Shown here one piece after another: positions 35,530-46,590 of a DNA stretch of 64,000 bases. The DNA comes from Ischnura elegans. Taxonomy: Eukaryota > Arthropoda > Insecta > Odonata > Coenagrionidae. Where the stretch lies: NCBI RefSeq assembly GCF_921293095.1, contig NC_060253.1, forward strand, positions 75,677,992 through 75,741,991. Direction: 5' to 3'. Both the position numbers and the translations under genes were made by a program. Under the pieces are notes generated by a model that saw nothing but the letters and a program-made list of their open reading frames with translations, ran no database searches and had not been told where the DNA came from. Positions within the stretch are counted from its first letter, which is position 1. The number at the start of each line of letters is the position of its first letter.

Positions 35530-35989
35530 AGTTTACCGGGTCATCTCAGGAAATTCGAAGAAGATATTTTCTCAGACGACGTGAATCATATCCTTCGTTT
35601 ACCATCGTACTATAGTAGACGTGATCATGAGAATAAAATTAAAGAAATAGACTGCAAAACAGAGAGATTTAAAATGTCATTCTTCCCTCGTACTATTAAG
35701 GATAGCAACGTTGTCTCAATTGATAGGATTAATGGCGTCGCTCGCTAGGATCACTCGTTGGATGTTTTTTCATAGTTCTAACCTCGCATGTATTTGCTCT
35801 AGGAATTACTAACCATTAGCAATTTTTTTATGAATAAGCATGTATATTTTTCTAGTGCGCGTAATATTTCTATGACCGTGCGGTGTGCATGTGGCGGTCC
35901 TCTTGCATGCTGCGTGTTGGTGATTGGTCACCCCCTGCCAAACACCCTAGAGGTGCCTCGCAGGGTATTATGTAGATGTAGATGTAGAT
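35530..35989 (+). mobile_element. 5'-truncated LINE, C-terminus and 3' UTR (copy 1)
   Basis: The open frame from about 35530 to 35748 matches the second half of the LINE protein at 36530-36912: FEEDIFSDDVNHIL against FETSVFSNEVSHIL, a YYSRRDHENKIKEID block and SFFPRTIKDSN. This SFFPRTI ending is typical of the reverse transcriptase C-terminus in jockey/CR1-type LINEs. The 3' UTR is shared with copy 2 (CACCCTAGAGGTG, CTCGCAGGGTATTATG) and ends in a GTAGAT repeat tail at 35972-35989. Confidence 0.75.
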
Positions 35990-36164
35990 CTGGTGCAACA
36001 TAATAATGTACTCATATTCACCAAGAGCCCTGGTGAAAGTGTATCAATATTTTTATCGAATCGTTGGCAAAAATTTACATTTAACATAGAGCATCAACAG
36101 CTGAGTCTGATTTAAAGTTATCAGTGCTAATTCGCGATATGTTTAACTAAGGACTTTTCACGTC

Positions 36165-36500
36165 ATGGTCCGATACGTCTGCTATAGGGGCGGAGAGCAG
36201 GGCCAACGCCCAGTGACGACGACTCACCCCCATTACTTGTTCTCCCTGCCCACTCCATCCCCATCCGTGTCCACTTTCCCTCCTTACTTACACCAACAAC
36301 TTTCGCGCCCCCCTCCCACCTCCATCACCGCGACTACTTCCCCCACATGCAATCCCCCTCCCTACCCCACCCACCAAGGTCACCCTCCAGGCAGTCATGG
36401 CCTTGGAAGGCGCAAGGTTTCGAAGAAAAAGGCGGAGACCCCTGCCTCCTTCCAGATGGGCGTGGCACGGATGGTTGGCTCCGCGGAGTTCTATCCATGC
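36165..36500. repeat. C-rich, pyrimidine-biased low-complexity stretch
   Basis: Runs of CCCC, CCACC and CTCC dominate the plus strand. The 131-codon proline/serine/threonine-rich open frame here (36165-36560) is a product of this composition. I see no gene motif. Confidence 0.6.
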
Positions 36501-36529
36501 AGTCGCTCTTTATTTATCTCGGCGCATAA

Positions 36530-37154
36530 ATTACGCGGATGGAAAGGCGAAAGATGCTAGCATAGACGCACGCTTAAAAGACCTACTCGCCTCTAATACT
36601 ATTTTCCAGAAATATTATTGCAATCCACGGTACGTGAAAGGTCGTTACGATAGTCTTGTTCGTGTAACTGACCTCTTAGATAAACTGGGATGGGAATCTT
36701 TGTCAGACCGTAGAATGAAAAATAGACTAAACCTTCTAGAAAAATTTGAGACCAGTGTCTTTTCTAACGAAGTTAGCCATATCTTACGGACGCCAAAATA
36801 CTACGGGAGATCAGATCATATAATTAAAATAAGAGAGATAGACTATAGAATAGACAGATTCAGAATGTCTTTTTTTTCCACGATCAATAAGAGATTATAT
36901 CGGCTGCGATAAAAATCAAAAATAGATTTGATGACTTGTAGTGTGGCCTGCTAACCTATGTAAAACTTAATAATGGTCTTAATTTTAATATCATTTCTAA
37001 CTGCATACGGTAGTATAATTTGTTAGTATGCGTGACGTTTTTTGTACTGTGTGGTGTGCATGTGGGAGTCCAATTGCATGCTGCATGCTGGTGATTGATC
37101 ACCCCGTGCCAAGCACCCTAGAGGTGGCTCGCAGGGTATTATGTAGATGTAGAT
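36530..37154 (+). mobile_element. 5'-truncated LINE, C-terminus and 3' UTR (copy 2)
   Basis: From about 36530 the frame ending at 36912 reads a LINE reverse transcriptase C-terminal region: KGRYDSLVRVTDLLDKLGW, then LSDRRMKNRLNLLEKF, then a YYGRSDHIIKIREID block and RMSFFSTINK. The upstream part of that 171-codon open frame lies in the C-rich stretch and is not LINE sequence. The 3' UTR matches copy 1, with the same CACCCTAGAGGTG block, and ends in a short GTAGAT tail at 37143-37154. Copies 1 and 2 have the same orientation, about 1.2 kb apart. Confidence 0.8.
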
Positions 37155-38340
37155 ATGATGATACCACCCGAAAGTAATGCAATATACTTGCATGCTCAAA
37201 GGGCCGGTTCTCGACATTTTTATAGCCTATGTGAACAATTTCCTCCCCTTAAAAATAACCTAAGAGTTGGTAGTGATTCTCCCTGGATACATTTTGAAAA
37301 TAAACTCAGATAATTTAGGAGTTAGGATCAAGACTTAAATATCAGCATGGACTTATAACACGCTTGCTTTTGTATACTGAATGTGATATTTTTAGGACTC
37401 AAAAACGATCGTTTAGGCGCGTTTAGTTTTGCTTGGCGCGGCCTCGCGATTTGCTTGCGCTTAAACCGGCCATGCACGCTCATGAAATATTCGGCAAATC
37501 CCACGAATGTCTTTGTATTGTCGTGGTATACCATCTAGCGATTTGATCGTTGGATTATTCTTCCTCATAGGATAATCCTCTAAAATCGCTGGCACAGTAA
37601 TGGCTTCGCCTGGTTTCGCTAGCTAGTGGGCCCTTTTCGCTTCTATAGCGCTAAGGTGTTTTTTCCCGTCCCATCCCTTCCAACCATTTCCCTACCCTAG
37701 AGGCGTCGTCGGGGTCCTATCGCGGCGGCGCGGGCGCCTCTTTCCAATACCAATAGCGAATAATGATTTTGGAGAATTTTTTGTTTGCTCATGAATATGT
37801 TAACTGTGATTGAATTTTTAATTGATAGAGTACAATTATTCTCACAGTCTCCTCATCGCATTTTGTTAAACGAATGCTGCAGTTGAAAGGGAAAAATAGA
37901 TTACGAAAAAATAAAAAAATATTCCTCATTCACCTCTTCTGTCATTATTTTTATAATATAATTACAGGAACCGCCCCCTTTTCATGAGTTGATGACGTTA
38001 TCACAGGTCTAGGTCATTTTATCGTTCAGAGAATGTCTTTGGTTGCGGGAAGGAATCGCTCACAAGTGTATTCACAGTAGGTGGTGGAATGATAAATATG
38101 CGTTCCTTTTTCCGTGGGCATTTGATACAAAAAGATATTACTCGTTGGAGAAAACATTTATGAGATTATGTGCTATGTGGAGATAATTTCCAGTTGAGCA
38201 TTCAGTGACAACATTCCGTGCAATTTATGCGAATAAATATGCGCATTCGCTATTCGTTGCTCAGCAACTTCTCGTAAACACGTAATAATTTACTATCATC
38301 AAATGAACGTATTATTTAAGTCAAGGAATCTGAAATAAAT
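37155..38340. other. No gene recognised
   Basis: A GC-richer stretch at 37660-37740 has no open frame with recognisable content. The remainder is AT-rich. Confidence 0.35.
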
Positions 38341-39390
38341 TTCTATAATAATAATAAATTTATTTCACGGGCTTAAGCCCTTTTACATTATCACAAATTT
38401 AAAATTGCACAAAGTTATCACAATAACATCAAGACAACACTACAAAACTGAAAAGGGTACCTTAGGAAATGCACCGCAAACAGTCCATCAAGAATTTTTT
38501 AAAAGAAACTTTTGACATTTGGAAAATATCAGAATTTACACATATGTTATTATAATCTCTCGCTATCCTGAACATAGGCAAAAAATAAATGTAATGTAAC
38601 TGCAGTGCGGGAGATAAAAAAGATTATGAGTTCTAGAGTGTAAGGCAGGAACTTCAATATTGATTAAACTTAGTAGATCCGGACATATAATTAGGTTATT
38701 TAGCAGGCCATACAAAAACAAAAGACCTAATTGTTTTCTTCTATTACATAAGGAACTGAGATTGAGTAGATTTAACAGTTCAACATATGATCCTCTTTCT
38801 CTTTCTAAGTTAAATCTAAAAGCAACAAGTCTTAAAAAAAAGTTTCTGAACCCGCTCAATAGCAGCGTCATATGTCAAATAGTATGGATTCCATACTACT
38901 GAGCAGTATTCAAGCATAGATCTTACTAAGGTAATATACAGAATACGGTAACTGAAAATACTGTTAAAATCTTTACAGTGTCGGCAAATGAAACCAAGAG
39001 ATTTATACCTATGCTTTACTAACTATAGTATCGATATGTGTGTCAAACTTAAGTTGAGAGTCAAACAAAATGCCTAGGTCCTGTTTACGTTCGACTCTAT
39101 CTAGTGTACTCCCAGATAAAATGTAGTTCTTTAGGTATGGGATTTTCCCTCGACAAAAGGTAAGTACATTACATTTACTTAAGTTCAGCTTCAACGAATT
39201 ATTATCACACCAGTCAGCAAGAGAGGTTAAACACCTCTGGAGATCCACAGCATCATTGTCTGAATCAATAGGATGAAAGATCTTCAAGTCATCTGCATAG
39301 ATTAGATGTTTTATTGGGTTTAGTGAGGCACCAATATCGTTTATGAAAATCAGGAACAGAAGGGGACCCAAATGTGAGCCTTGGGGAACC
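38341..39390 (-). pseudogene. LINE reverse transcriptase fragment, 5'-truncated and frameshifted
   Basis: The frame at 39009-39390 reads PQGSHLGPLLFLIFINDI, then a catalytic LIYADDLKIF block and SLKLNLSKCNVLTFCRG. These are reverse transcriptase motifs of jockey/CR1-type LINEs. A stop follows at 39009; the protein continues in another frame with LVRSMLEYCSVVWNPYY and shifts again near 38860 before LRLVAFRFN, down to about 38540. There are thus at least two frameshifts. The 3' UTR has a GGGCTTAAGCCC palindrome (38369-38380) and an ATT-type tail near 38346-38357. The copy begins abruptly near 39390, just after an in-frame stop, so it is 5'-truncated. It belongs to a different family from the 35.5/36.5 kb copies, judging by the 3' end. 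Confidence 0.88.
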
Positions 39391-41167
39391 TACATATTTG
39401 TAACTTTTATCTCGCCGTATATTTTTTGGCACGTTTTTTGTTTATGCTTTTGAAAAAACTTGAGCATAAACTTGAATCATCATCTTAGCCATAAGTTCAA
39501 CCTATATTGTTCATCCGTAACATTTGTGCTTGGAAAAATGATGTCTTCAATAGCATAAGTAGTGCCTTCCCTTAAAATATATGTAGAGCACGAATTATCA
39601 ACTCACACAATGCAGTAGCGTAAAAGAATATCCTTTCATTTTAATCACGTAGTTTGGAATTTTCAACTTAAACCTTCAATTTTAAATATATTTGGGCTAT
39701 TTATCACACTTTATGAACAGATTTCGGTGTTTATCTCATCTTATGCATAATAGTTTTCTATATATTTCACTGTTGTCTTTCATGAATACATCTTGACGGC
39801 AAAATGTGTTTAAATTTAGTAAATTTGCCCGAGAGGCAGTTATTGAAAAATGGGCCGAGATATTCATAATTTTGACTGGCAACGCTTCATTGAGGAGCGA
39901 TTCTTTCCTGTTCCTGCTCGTCCTGATACTAATAAATCTCCTCACCATTTCCTGATCATAGGTCTGCGAAAACACCTTCGAGAAAATTACACCTACTCGC
40001 TCCGGAGACTTGAATTGTGTGACGCGAAAATTACGTTGATTCACTCGACGGTAGTGGTATCAAACTCGAGTTTGCCCCCAGGGAGTCGCATCCACGTAGT
40101 CTTTTTTTTCTCTGCCAGCCTCTCCTTTACTCGACTCGAATCTGGTCTAATTCACAAGGATGATAACTCGGCGCCACGCTTTTCAAGCAGCGCCGTCGTC
40201 ATGACAACATCGCGAAATCCGAGGGCCGATTCAGTGAGGTGACGTCAAGCAGCCCTCAGTTTGTCGTCGTATGGACGATTTCCTCACAAAAGGGCTCTTC
40301 AGGAGCGATGCTCGCTTTTTTTCCCCGTCCTTGGACGAGTTGAAGCTCATCCCTCGAATTTGCGTCAAAACAGCATGGCCTGATATTTTTTATCTAATGC
40401 GTAAAAACAATTTTCTCGTAAGGCCTGTGGACGTGGATGCTCTTTTTACCATTCTATGCGTGTTGAGGTCAGGCACATTACAGTAATGGATCGTCGTATC
40501 CTGTTCACGTGATATTACGTGAGGTCGAGCCATTACGAAATTTACTCGTGAGATTGATGCTTGGTATGATCGTCATTTAGTTTGAAAAAAACCGCTCGAT
40601 TGTATGGAAGTCGGGTTCATGCTCCATGGAGTATTTTTTTGAGATATAATGTTGTTTCCTTTGCTTTTCGTGTCTTGAGAATAATATTGCTTCTTATATT
40701 CCCACCAATATTATTATATTAAAAGTTATTTTCCTATTTATTTCCTCCTTCTTATGATAAGGGCGAAACCGTTAAGTGATTAAGTGAAAAGTGAAAAAAT
40801 GAAAGTTTGAAAGTATTCTGTATTTTCTTAGTAAAAATTTAAAAGTCAAAATCCCAGAAATGAATGAAATATGATCCGTTAGAGGGTTTCCTTGCTTAGC
40901 GCTATCAGGGTTAGCCATGTTATCAACATGAGGATATTGAACTTAGTCTAATGATGAATATAACCTCTATCACTACGGAAAAACAGCAAATTGCTTGTTT
41001 AAATAAAAAGAAATAAGCAAAAGAGTTGTCAAGGGTCAAGAGTTGTTGATTAGTTACAGGAGAAGATCAATCAGTCAAAGAGACAACAACGACGTGTATA
41101 ATTTGAGATTAGTAAGATCATTATTTAAAAATATCTTGCATGCTGTTGGGCATGGTGGAAGTTCTTA
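39391..41167. other. No gene recognised
   Basis: The 130-codon plus-strand open frame at 39850-40242 and the minus-strand frame 39736-40044 overlap and show no motif. A TGACGTCA word lies at 40239, alone. Confidence 0.3.
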
Positions 41168-41172
41168 ATATT

Positions 41173-41324
41173 AGTAAAATAAGACATTGCAACATTTCCA
41201 CTGAGTTTTAGTATGGCACTAAGCGTTCCGTCGTTACAAACAACACTTGATAATGCTGTTTCTAACGACGAAACGCGTAGTGTCATAATAAAACTCAGTG
41301 GAAATATTGCAGTCTTATTTTACT
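41173..41324. repeat. 152-bp palindromic element
   Basis: AGTAAAATAAGAC at 41173 is mirrored by GTCTTATTTTACT ending at 41324. The arms of about 65-70 bp include CATTTCCACTGAGTTTTA and its diverged mirror. The right arm carries CTAACGACGAAACGCG, a tiny hairpin context followed by GAAAC like the other palindromes in this window. A few more matching bases outside take it to about 41168-41329. No protein is encoded. Confidence 0.8.
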
Positions 41325-42075
41325 AGTATCATTATTTACATTAATACTGTGTCTAATAGCTATTTGTGGAGGAAAAGAAGAAATAATTCCAACAGAAACT
41401 TATAGGTTTTTAAAATTGCTAGGATCTCATGTAGCCTCTTCGATTTAAGATAATGGTGATGTCTACGTTAGTTTGAGTGAGTCATCAGGAAAAGTTTTCC
41501 GTCAGTGCCAAAGACTTGATTAGCAAGATATCAATTTACTTTTTGTGCGGTGAATGGTATTTTATGCATAACTATTTGTACCGTTTGTGAGGATTATATT
41601 TGACTCATGCATAATTCCTAGAATGAGGTTCTCATTAATCACTTTAATTTACTTCGATGTCCTTGCCGCTAAATCAGTTTTACCATTGTGCTGACATTTA
41701 CTTAGACATATCCGTAAAGTTAATCCCTTATTTGTCTCTTCTTTAGGGAAAATACTGATAATTTGTCGTAAAATTTAATATCTTAAAATTTTTTCCATGA
41801 ATTGGTTGTGGTAATGAAGTTAATATTTTGGTGCTGAATGGCTCCCTCCCCTAATATTTTTTATCGATACTGTATCAAAAACATTCATTTCTGAGAATTT
41901 TGCGCATCATTTTTTCATTGTTACCACTCTCAACTATTATTTCTTCAACTGATTAACATTTGAATGAGTTCTTAAAAGCCTAAAAAACTTGGCTATCTTC
42001 CGGCCACGAAATATGACAAACATTTTAGATGATCATAAAATGATAATATTTCATTGCAATTTTTATAACATTGAT

Positions 42076-43639
42076 CTATATTTTAATGATGAAATTTCAT
42101 ATGCAAGCTAAATCTGGCCTTTTTATTTAAGCCTTGAAGTCATCCTAAAATAGTATCCGATTCTATCTCACACACTCTCATGCATTTACTGCTCTTTAAT
42201 TATCGATGCTTTCCGATCAGATAGCTGACTTTGAATCAGATACCTCGGGTGCCTGAGGACGAAGGACCACTTTCCCTCTCTTAACGATGCCCACGTACGA
42301 TCCCGATCACTCCTTCAGGCCAGAGAATTATTTCCACCTCCGCGTCTTTTATTTCGTCTTCTTCATCCCTTCGTGGGCGTTCTCAACCATTGTCCGTTGT
42401 CTTCTCGTAGCGGATCCGCGGTCGACTTCACGATATGTCCCGTTGCCCTAATAGCAAGCGATCCGTCCATAAATCCTATCGCCTCCTCCTAATAACGATT
42501 CAATGGTCAGTTCACCTCTGCTTTATGCCGCATTGAGGTAGGGTAGAAACTGTTTTTTAACGCCATGGGTGTCATGTGTGCAGTGAAAGAGAGATACGTA
42601 AATCGTTATAACATCATTTCAAAGACTTAAGTGTGCAATAATAATAATGGATTTATCTGAGATGCAAAGCAGAAGAGCGCATTTTGCCCCCTTTCACGTT
42701 ATAGAGCATTTGATGTTTTGTGAATAATTGGCAGAAGTGGTTTATGAACCTATATAATGAAGTTTTTAGTTTTGTTTAGGCATTTAAATAATAAAGAGCA
42801 TGATAAAAGTTTATTCAGGATTGATATGAGAAGATATTCTAATAAGAAGGCAATGAGACCTTGAAGTTAGAAGTCATGCTTACTGACTGAAATGAATTTT
42901 TTATTTGTATCAATATTTACGGGTATAGCAATGCTTGGTAAAAACTGGTAAATGTGATCACACCTCCGTTTCTAGCTATGTAAGAGCCAATATGGAATTT
43001 TTTACTGCAAATAATTCCATTTTTAATGCAAAATTCAAATACTTTCCAAAACCGCATGTATATTGCCGTACGTTTCTAGGTTTAAAAATAAGAAAGTTTT
43101 AAGTTTATATAGGCACATACTTTCGACCAACATAAAGATTGTTGCCAATTGTTTTTATTTAAAAAAAAATCTGAACTGTCTTTGTATATTCATATCATTC
43201 AATCTCGATGAATCTTTCTAAAAATGGAGAGAAGTTGTTGGTCGTGAGACCCCGTTATGTAATTATGTGATTTATATTTTCCTCTATGTCATGAGATTTT
43301 ATACTTTTAGCATAGAAATGTGTATCATCTGAAAAATTCTTTTTCCTAATTTTTTAATATGCTGATTTCAAAATTAAGTCAATTCACTTGGAATAATTAT
43401 TTTGATTTGAGAGGCTAAACTGCAACTCATGGGTCAACCAAGTTCGTAATTCGAGAGGCGTCTTCGGCTATTCTGGATTCGTTGGCTTAGGAAGTATTGA
43501 GGCGAGTGGTCTTTGTGTGATTAGATTGGCGAACGGAAGTTAGACACGTTGTGGAGAGAGGGAAGTGCATTCATAATAAGCGGCCATCGGAAGAATCAAT
43601 GGTCTGAAAAAGGAAAGGAAATGACACGAAGCGTTCGTG
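42076..43639. other. No gene recognised
   Basis: A GC-richer part at 42240-42540 has no open frame with a motif; the rest is AT-rich. Confidence 0.35.
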
Positions 43640-43768
43640 CATGGAGGTAATGGGCACGAAAACAATTTCCCTCTCTGACAATGCCAATTTGCAGACCACT
43701 ACGCTATCCAGGTTCTTAAATTCCCATGGCAATTATGCTAAGCCTCATGGTACTAGGTGTTAGGCCCT
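43640..43768 (-). mobile_element. tRNA-derived SINE copy (minus)
   Basis: Read on the minus strand, it runs from a CACCTAGTACCATGAGGC leader through ATAATTGCCATGG to an A box in GGATAGCGTAGTGGTCTGC. It then gives way to sequence without a clear B box. It matches the plus-strand copy at 43885-44050 over about 95 bp, so the two form a head-to-head inverted pair. Confidence 0.7.
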
Positions 43769-43884
43769 CGCGGTCCATCAACGATGGCAATGCGAGGGAG
43801 AAAGGACTTCCACGAAGCCACAACCAGTTGAGAGTCTCTAATCTAATTCTAATCCTGCCGATTTAACGGCGGTGAACTAAACAA

Positions 43885-44050
43885 GAACACCAAGTACCAT
43901 GAGCCTCAGTATAATTGCCATGGGGACAAAAGAACCAGGATAGCGTAGTGGTCTGCACATTGGCACGGAAAGCCAAGGGTCCGTAATTCGATTCCCGGTC
44001 CAGGGGTCCATTTTTCTCATGGCGATTCTTGTATATTTCACCGCCATTCA
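43885..44050 (+). mobile_element. tRNA-derived SINE copy (plus)
   Basis: After a CACCAAGTACCATGAGCC leader, 43935-44007 is tRNA-like. It has an A box in GGATAGCGTAGTGG, a perfect TTGGC/GCCAA anticodon stem around a seven-base loop with GGA, and a B box in GTAATTCGATTCCC. Both internal RNA polymerase III promoter boxes look intact. The first half is shared with the inverted neighbour at 43640-43768. The leader upstream of the tRNA-like part argues for a SINE or a retroposed unit over a host tRNA gene. Confidence 0.72.
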
Positions 44051-44535
44051 CGCTGCAGGATAAGAAATATTACATCATTTTCTATGTTTGCTTGTTCAGC
44101 CACCACCGTGGACACCATAAGTCACTAGGGATTCCTAAGTCTCAATTCTTGGCGTAAAGTTTGAATTTTAAAGTGTGAATCTGGCTAAGGCTTACCGCTT
44201 TATCAAATATATATTGGTGCTCCTATTTATTGTTGTCATTATTTTTGCTGGGTACATTTTCGTGAACTAATCGTCTTAATATTATTTTATGCTCCAAATG
44301 ATATGCTTGGAGAACGTTAGTATAAACTCTCATGGCAAAAACATTCATTTCTTAGACATTAGCGCGTAATTTCTATTCTATTTCTATTATCATTATTTCT
44401 TCGATTGATTAAAATTTTTAGGGAATCTTAAAAGACTCAAAAATTTTACTTCTCTGAAAATCATCCGGCTGGGTAGTAGAACAAATAGATGATCATTAAA
44501 AGGTAAAAGTTATTGTATATTTCCATTAAATCGAC

Positions 44536-45889
44536 TTATTGCCGGCGCAAATACTTCATTTCCATATTTAGTGTATGGTTACTTAAAAATGTGGTAGTAT
44601 GCGCTTTAAAAATGAAAAAATTCGTGAAGTTCCGATAATCAGGGGACGATATGACATCTTTTATTCATTTTAATTTGTTAAATTTTATCGTGACTTCATC
44701 ACACTGGTCTTTATTTTCAGTAAAAAACTTGCTACTTAAGTGGTTGGATTTCATGAGTCTTTCTATAGCTTCGGGAACGTATCGATATTTTTTTTTCTAA
44801 ACTAAGGTAATTATTGTTGCTTATATAGATATATTTGGCGAAGGCAAGTAAAAAATCGTAAGGTGGGAGGGGGAACCCATGTATTTTTGAATCCCTGCTT
44901 TATAATGCCATTTGGCCATGTTCAGTACTGAAGCCTCGCCTTGAAATATTTTTACATAATAATGATGTAAATAGTCTAATTATGGCATTATCAGACCTCA
45001 TTTTGCATTAAAACTCGGATATGCGTTCCTACGTGGTATATCGCCCATTTTAAGTAGATTATTGCCTTGTGTTTTCACCATTATACTGAGTCTTCACTTT
45101 CCAACGAGGTTGTGTGCTCCCTTGAGGAGAAAAGGGGTTAGATCAATGCTCACATAGGCTATTGGGTCATAATACAACTTAGATCGAGGGGTTATGAGGT
45201 GTGCTGGAGAGATTTGATCAAGGTATGGGACATGGCATGTACACAAAATAAAAAAATAAAATATTTTAAATGTATGCATATTATACCAAGTAAGCATGTT
45301 TGATGCTGAATACTTCACATTTCAACATTCATCATAACATGCAGCGGAGAACTCCGCTTCTGAGTTTTTTCAGTTCACTTTTTTTCATCCCATGGATGGA
45401 AATCTGCGCTTGTGGAGGATCGGCCTCTTTGGTGTCATCCACCTCCTTGTCCCTTTCTGAGTGCACCTGGTGACTGAGTGAGCTTTGAGGGTTTGGGAGG
45501 GGAGAGAAAGCGAAGACTCCGCGTGCAGAGGAGGTTGCAAGTGGCGTCTTGCCCGCTAGCTGAATTTATTGTTCGCCTTTCCGTAGCAGTCCTTATGTCT
45601 GACTGCTTGGACACCGTTGGAGCGCTCACTTTTTGCCGGCGAGCGAACACGAAAATTCATTGAAAGCAGTTTTGTTCTTATCTCTTACTGGGTAGACATT
45701 TTTCGCAATTATTGCTACCTTGACACGCCATTAAATAGAGATAAATTATTTTCGCCGGAAATATATTTATTGTATGAAAAGTACAATAAAATTATCTTTT
45801 TAATGAACATCTAAGCGTTTTGTTAAATTTCCTCGCCGGAAAACAATCAAAATTTTTTAGCTTTTAAGATTTCTTTAGAATTTTAGCCC
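44536..45889. other. No gene recognised
   Basis: Overlapping short open frames at 45435-45814 in a GC-richer patch have no recognised motif. The remainder is AT-rich. Confidence 0.35.
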
Positions 45890-46590
45890 TTAACTTAGCG
45901 TGGGGTGATGGTAGATCCTCTGCTAAATTTGTTATTTACTCCCAGGGTGATTTGGCAGAATCGCTTAGCTACATAGTAGCTTCAAGTCTACTTCCCCTCC
46001 CACCAAACTGGTTTTTGTCAGTCTATCTCAAAGACTGACAAAAGGTGAAGTTAGTCTAGTTGTACCTATAACTAGACCAACTTCAGTCGACTGTAGTTGG
46101 ACTTCAGTATAGGTGAAGTTGAAAGTTTTTTGAGTCATACCGATATTTCTCCAAGTAAAAGCATCGATCATTGACTGTACTTGGTCACTAGTAGTACTGA
46201 TGATACTCAGAATGATGCTGATATCATCAGACGCATCATTTCAATAAATTTGACGTGGAAATGCAAGGAAGGAATAATTATATGTGATCAGGTTGAAAGT
46301 TTTTTTAAATTAATGACGAGATTTTACCAAGTGAACGCATCGATCATTGGCCATCTTGCTCACTAATAATGTTAACCCTTAACTGCTGGGTCTGGTGATG
46401 GTAGATCCACAGGCAGCTAAATTTTTTATTTACTTCCAGGGGGATTCGCAGCATCGCTAGGCTACTTAGTAGTTTCAAGTCTACTCCCCCCCCCCTCCCA
46501 TCAAAATGGTTTTTGTCACTCTTTCTCACCCTTGTGAAGTGTAAACACTGTGCAAAGTGATCTGGGGACTCGGTATGTCCCCGCGCCACT
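45890..46590. repeat. Direct duplication with embedded hairpins
   Basis: CCCTTAACT, GGTGATGGTAGATCC, GCTAAATTT, TTATTTACT, TAGTAGYTTCAAGTCTACT and GGTTTTTGTCA occur in order at 45890-46035 and again at 46372-46525, a period near 483 bp. A second pair, GTTGAAAGTTTTTT then GCATCGATCATTG, recurs at about 46119 and 46290. Between the copies are two hairpins: TTTTTGTCAGTCT with its mirror (about 46012-46040), and GAAGTTAGTCTAGTT with its mirror carrying one mismatch (about 46050-46087). Confidence 0.65.

Larger units (their letters stand above)
41873..44535. repeat. Direct duplication pair, about 2.46 kb apart
   Basis: 41873-42075 and 44335-44535 share AAAACATTCATTTCTKAGA, a GCGYRT block, ATTATTTCTTC-ACTGATTAA-like, TCTTAAAAG-CT-AAAAA, CATCCGG/TTCCGG-like and TAGATGATCAT blocks in order, with roughly 70% identity by eye. 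Between them lie the head-to-head SINE pair and unassigned sequence. Confidence 0.5.

Noticed and set aside
36165..36529. Proline/threonine-rich protein
   Set aside because: It is a translation of C-rich low-complexity DNA; only the later part of the longer overlapping frame is LINE coding.
43935..44007. Functional tRNA-Ser gene
   Set aside because: Both promoter boxes and the anticodon stem are good, but there is no long variable arm or clean acceptor stem, position 33 is not T, and the unit shares a leader with an inverted copy; a SINE fits better.
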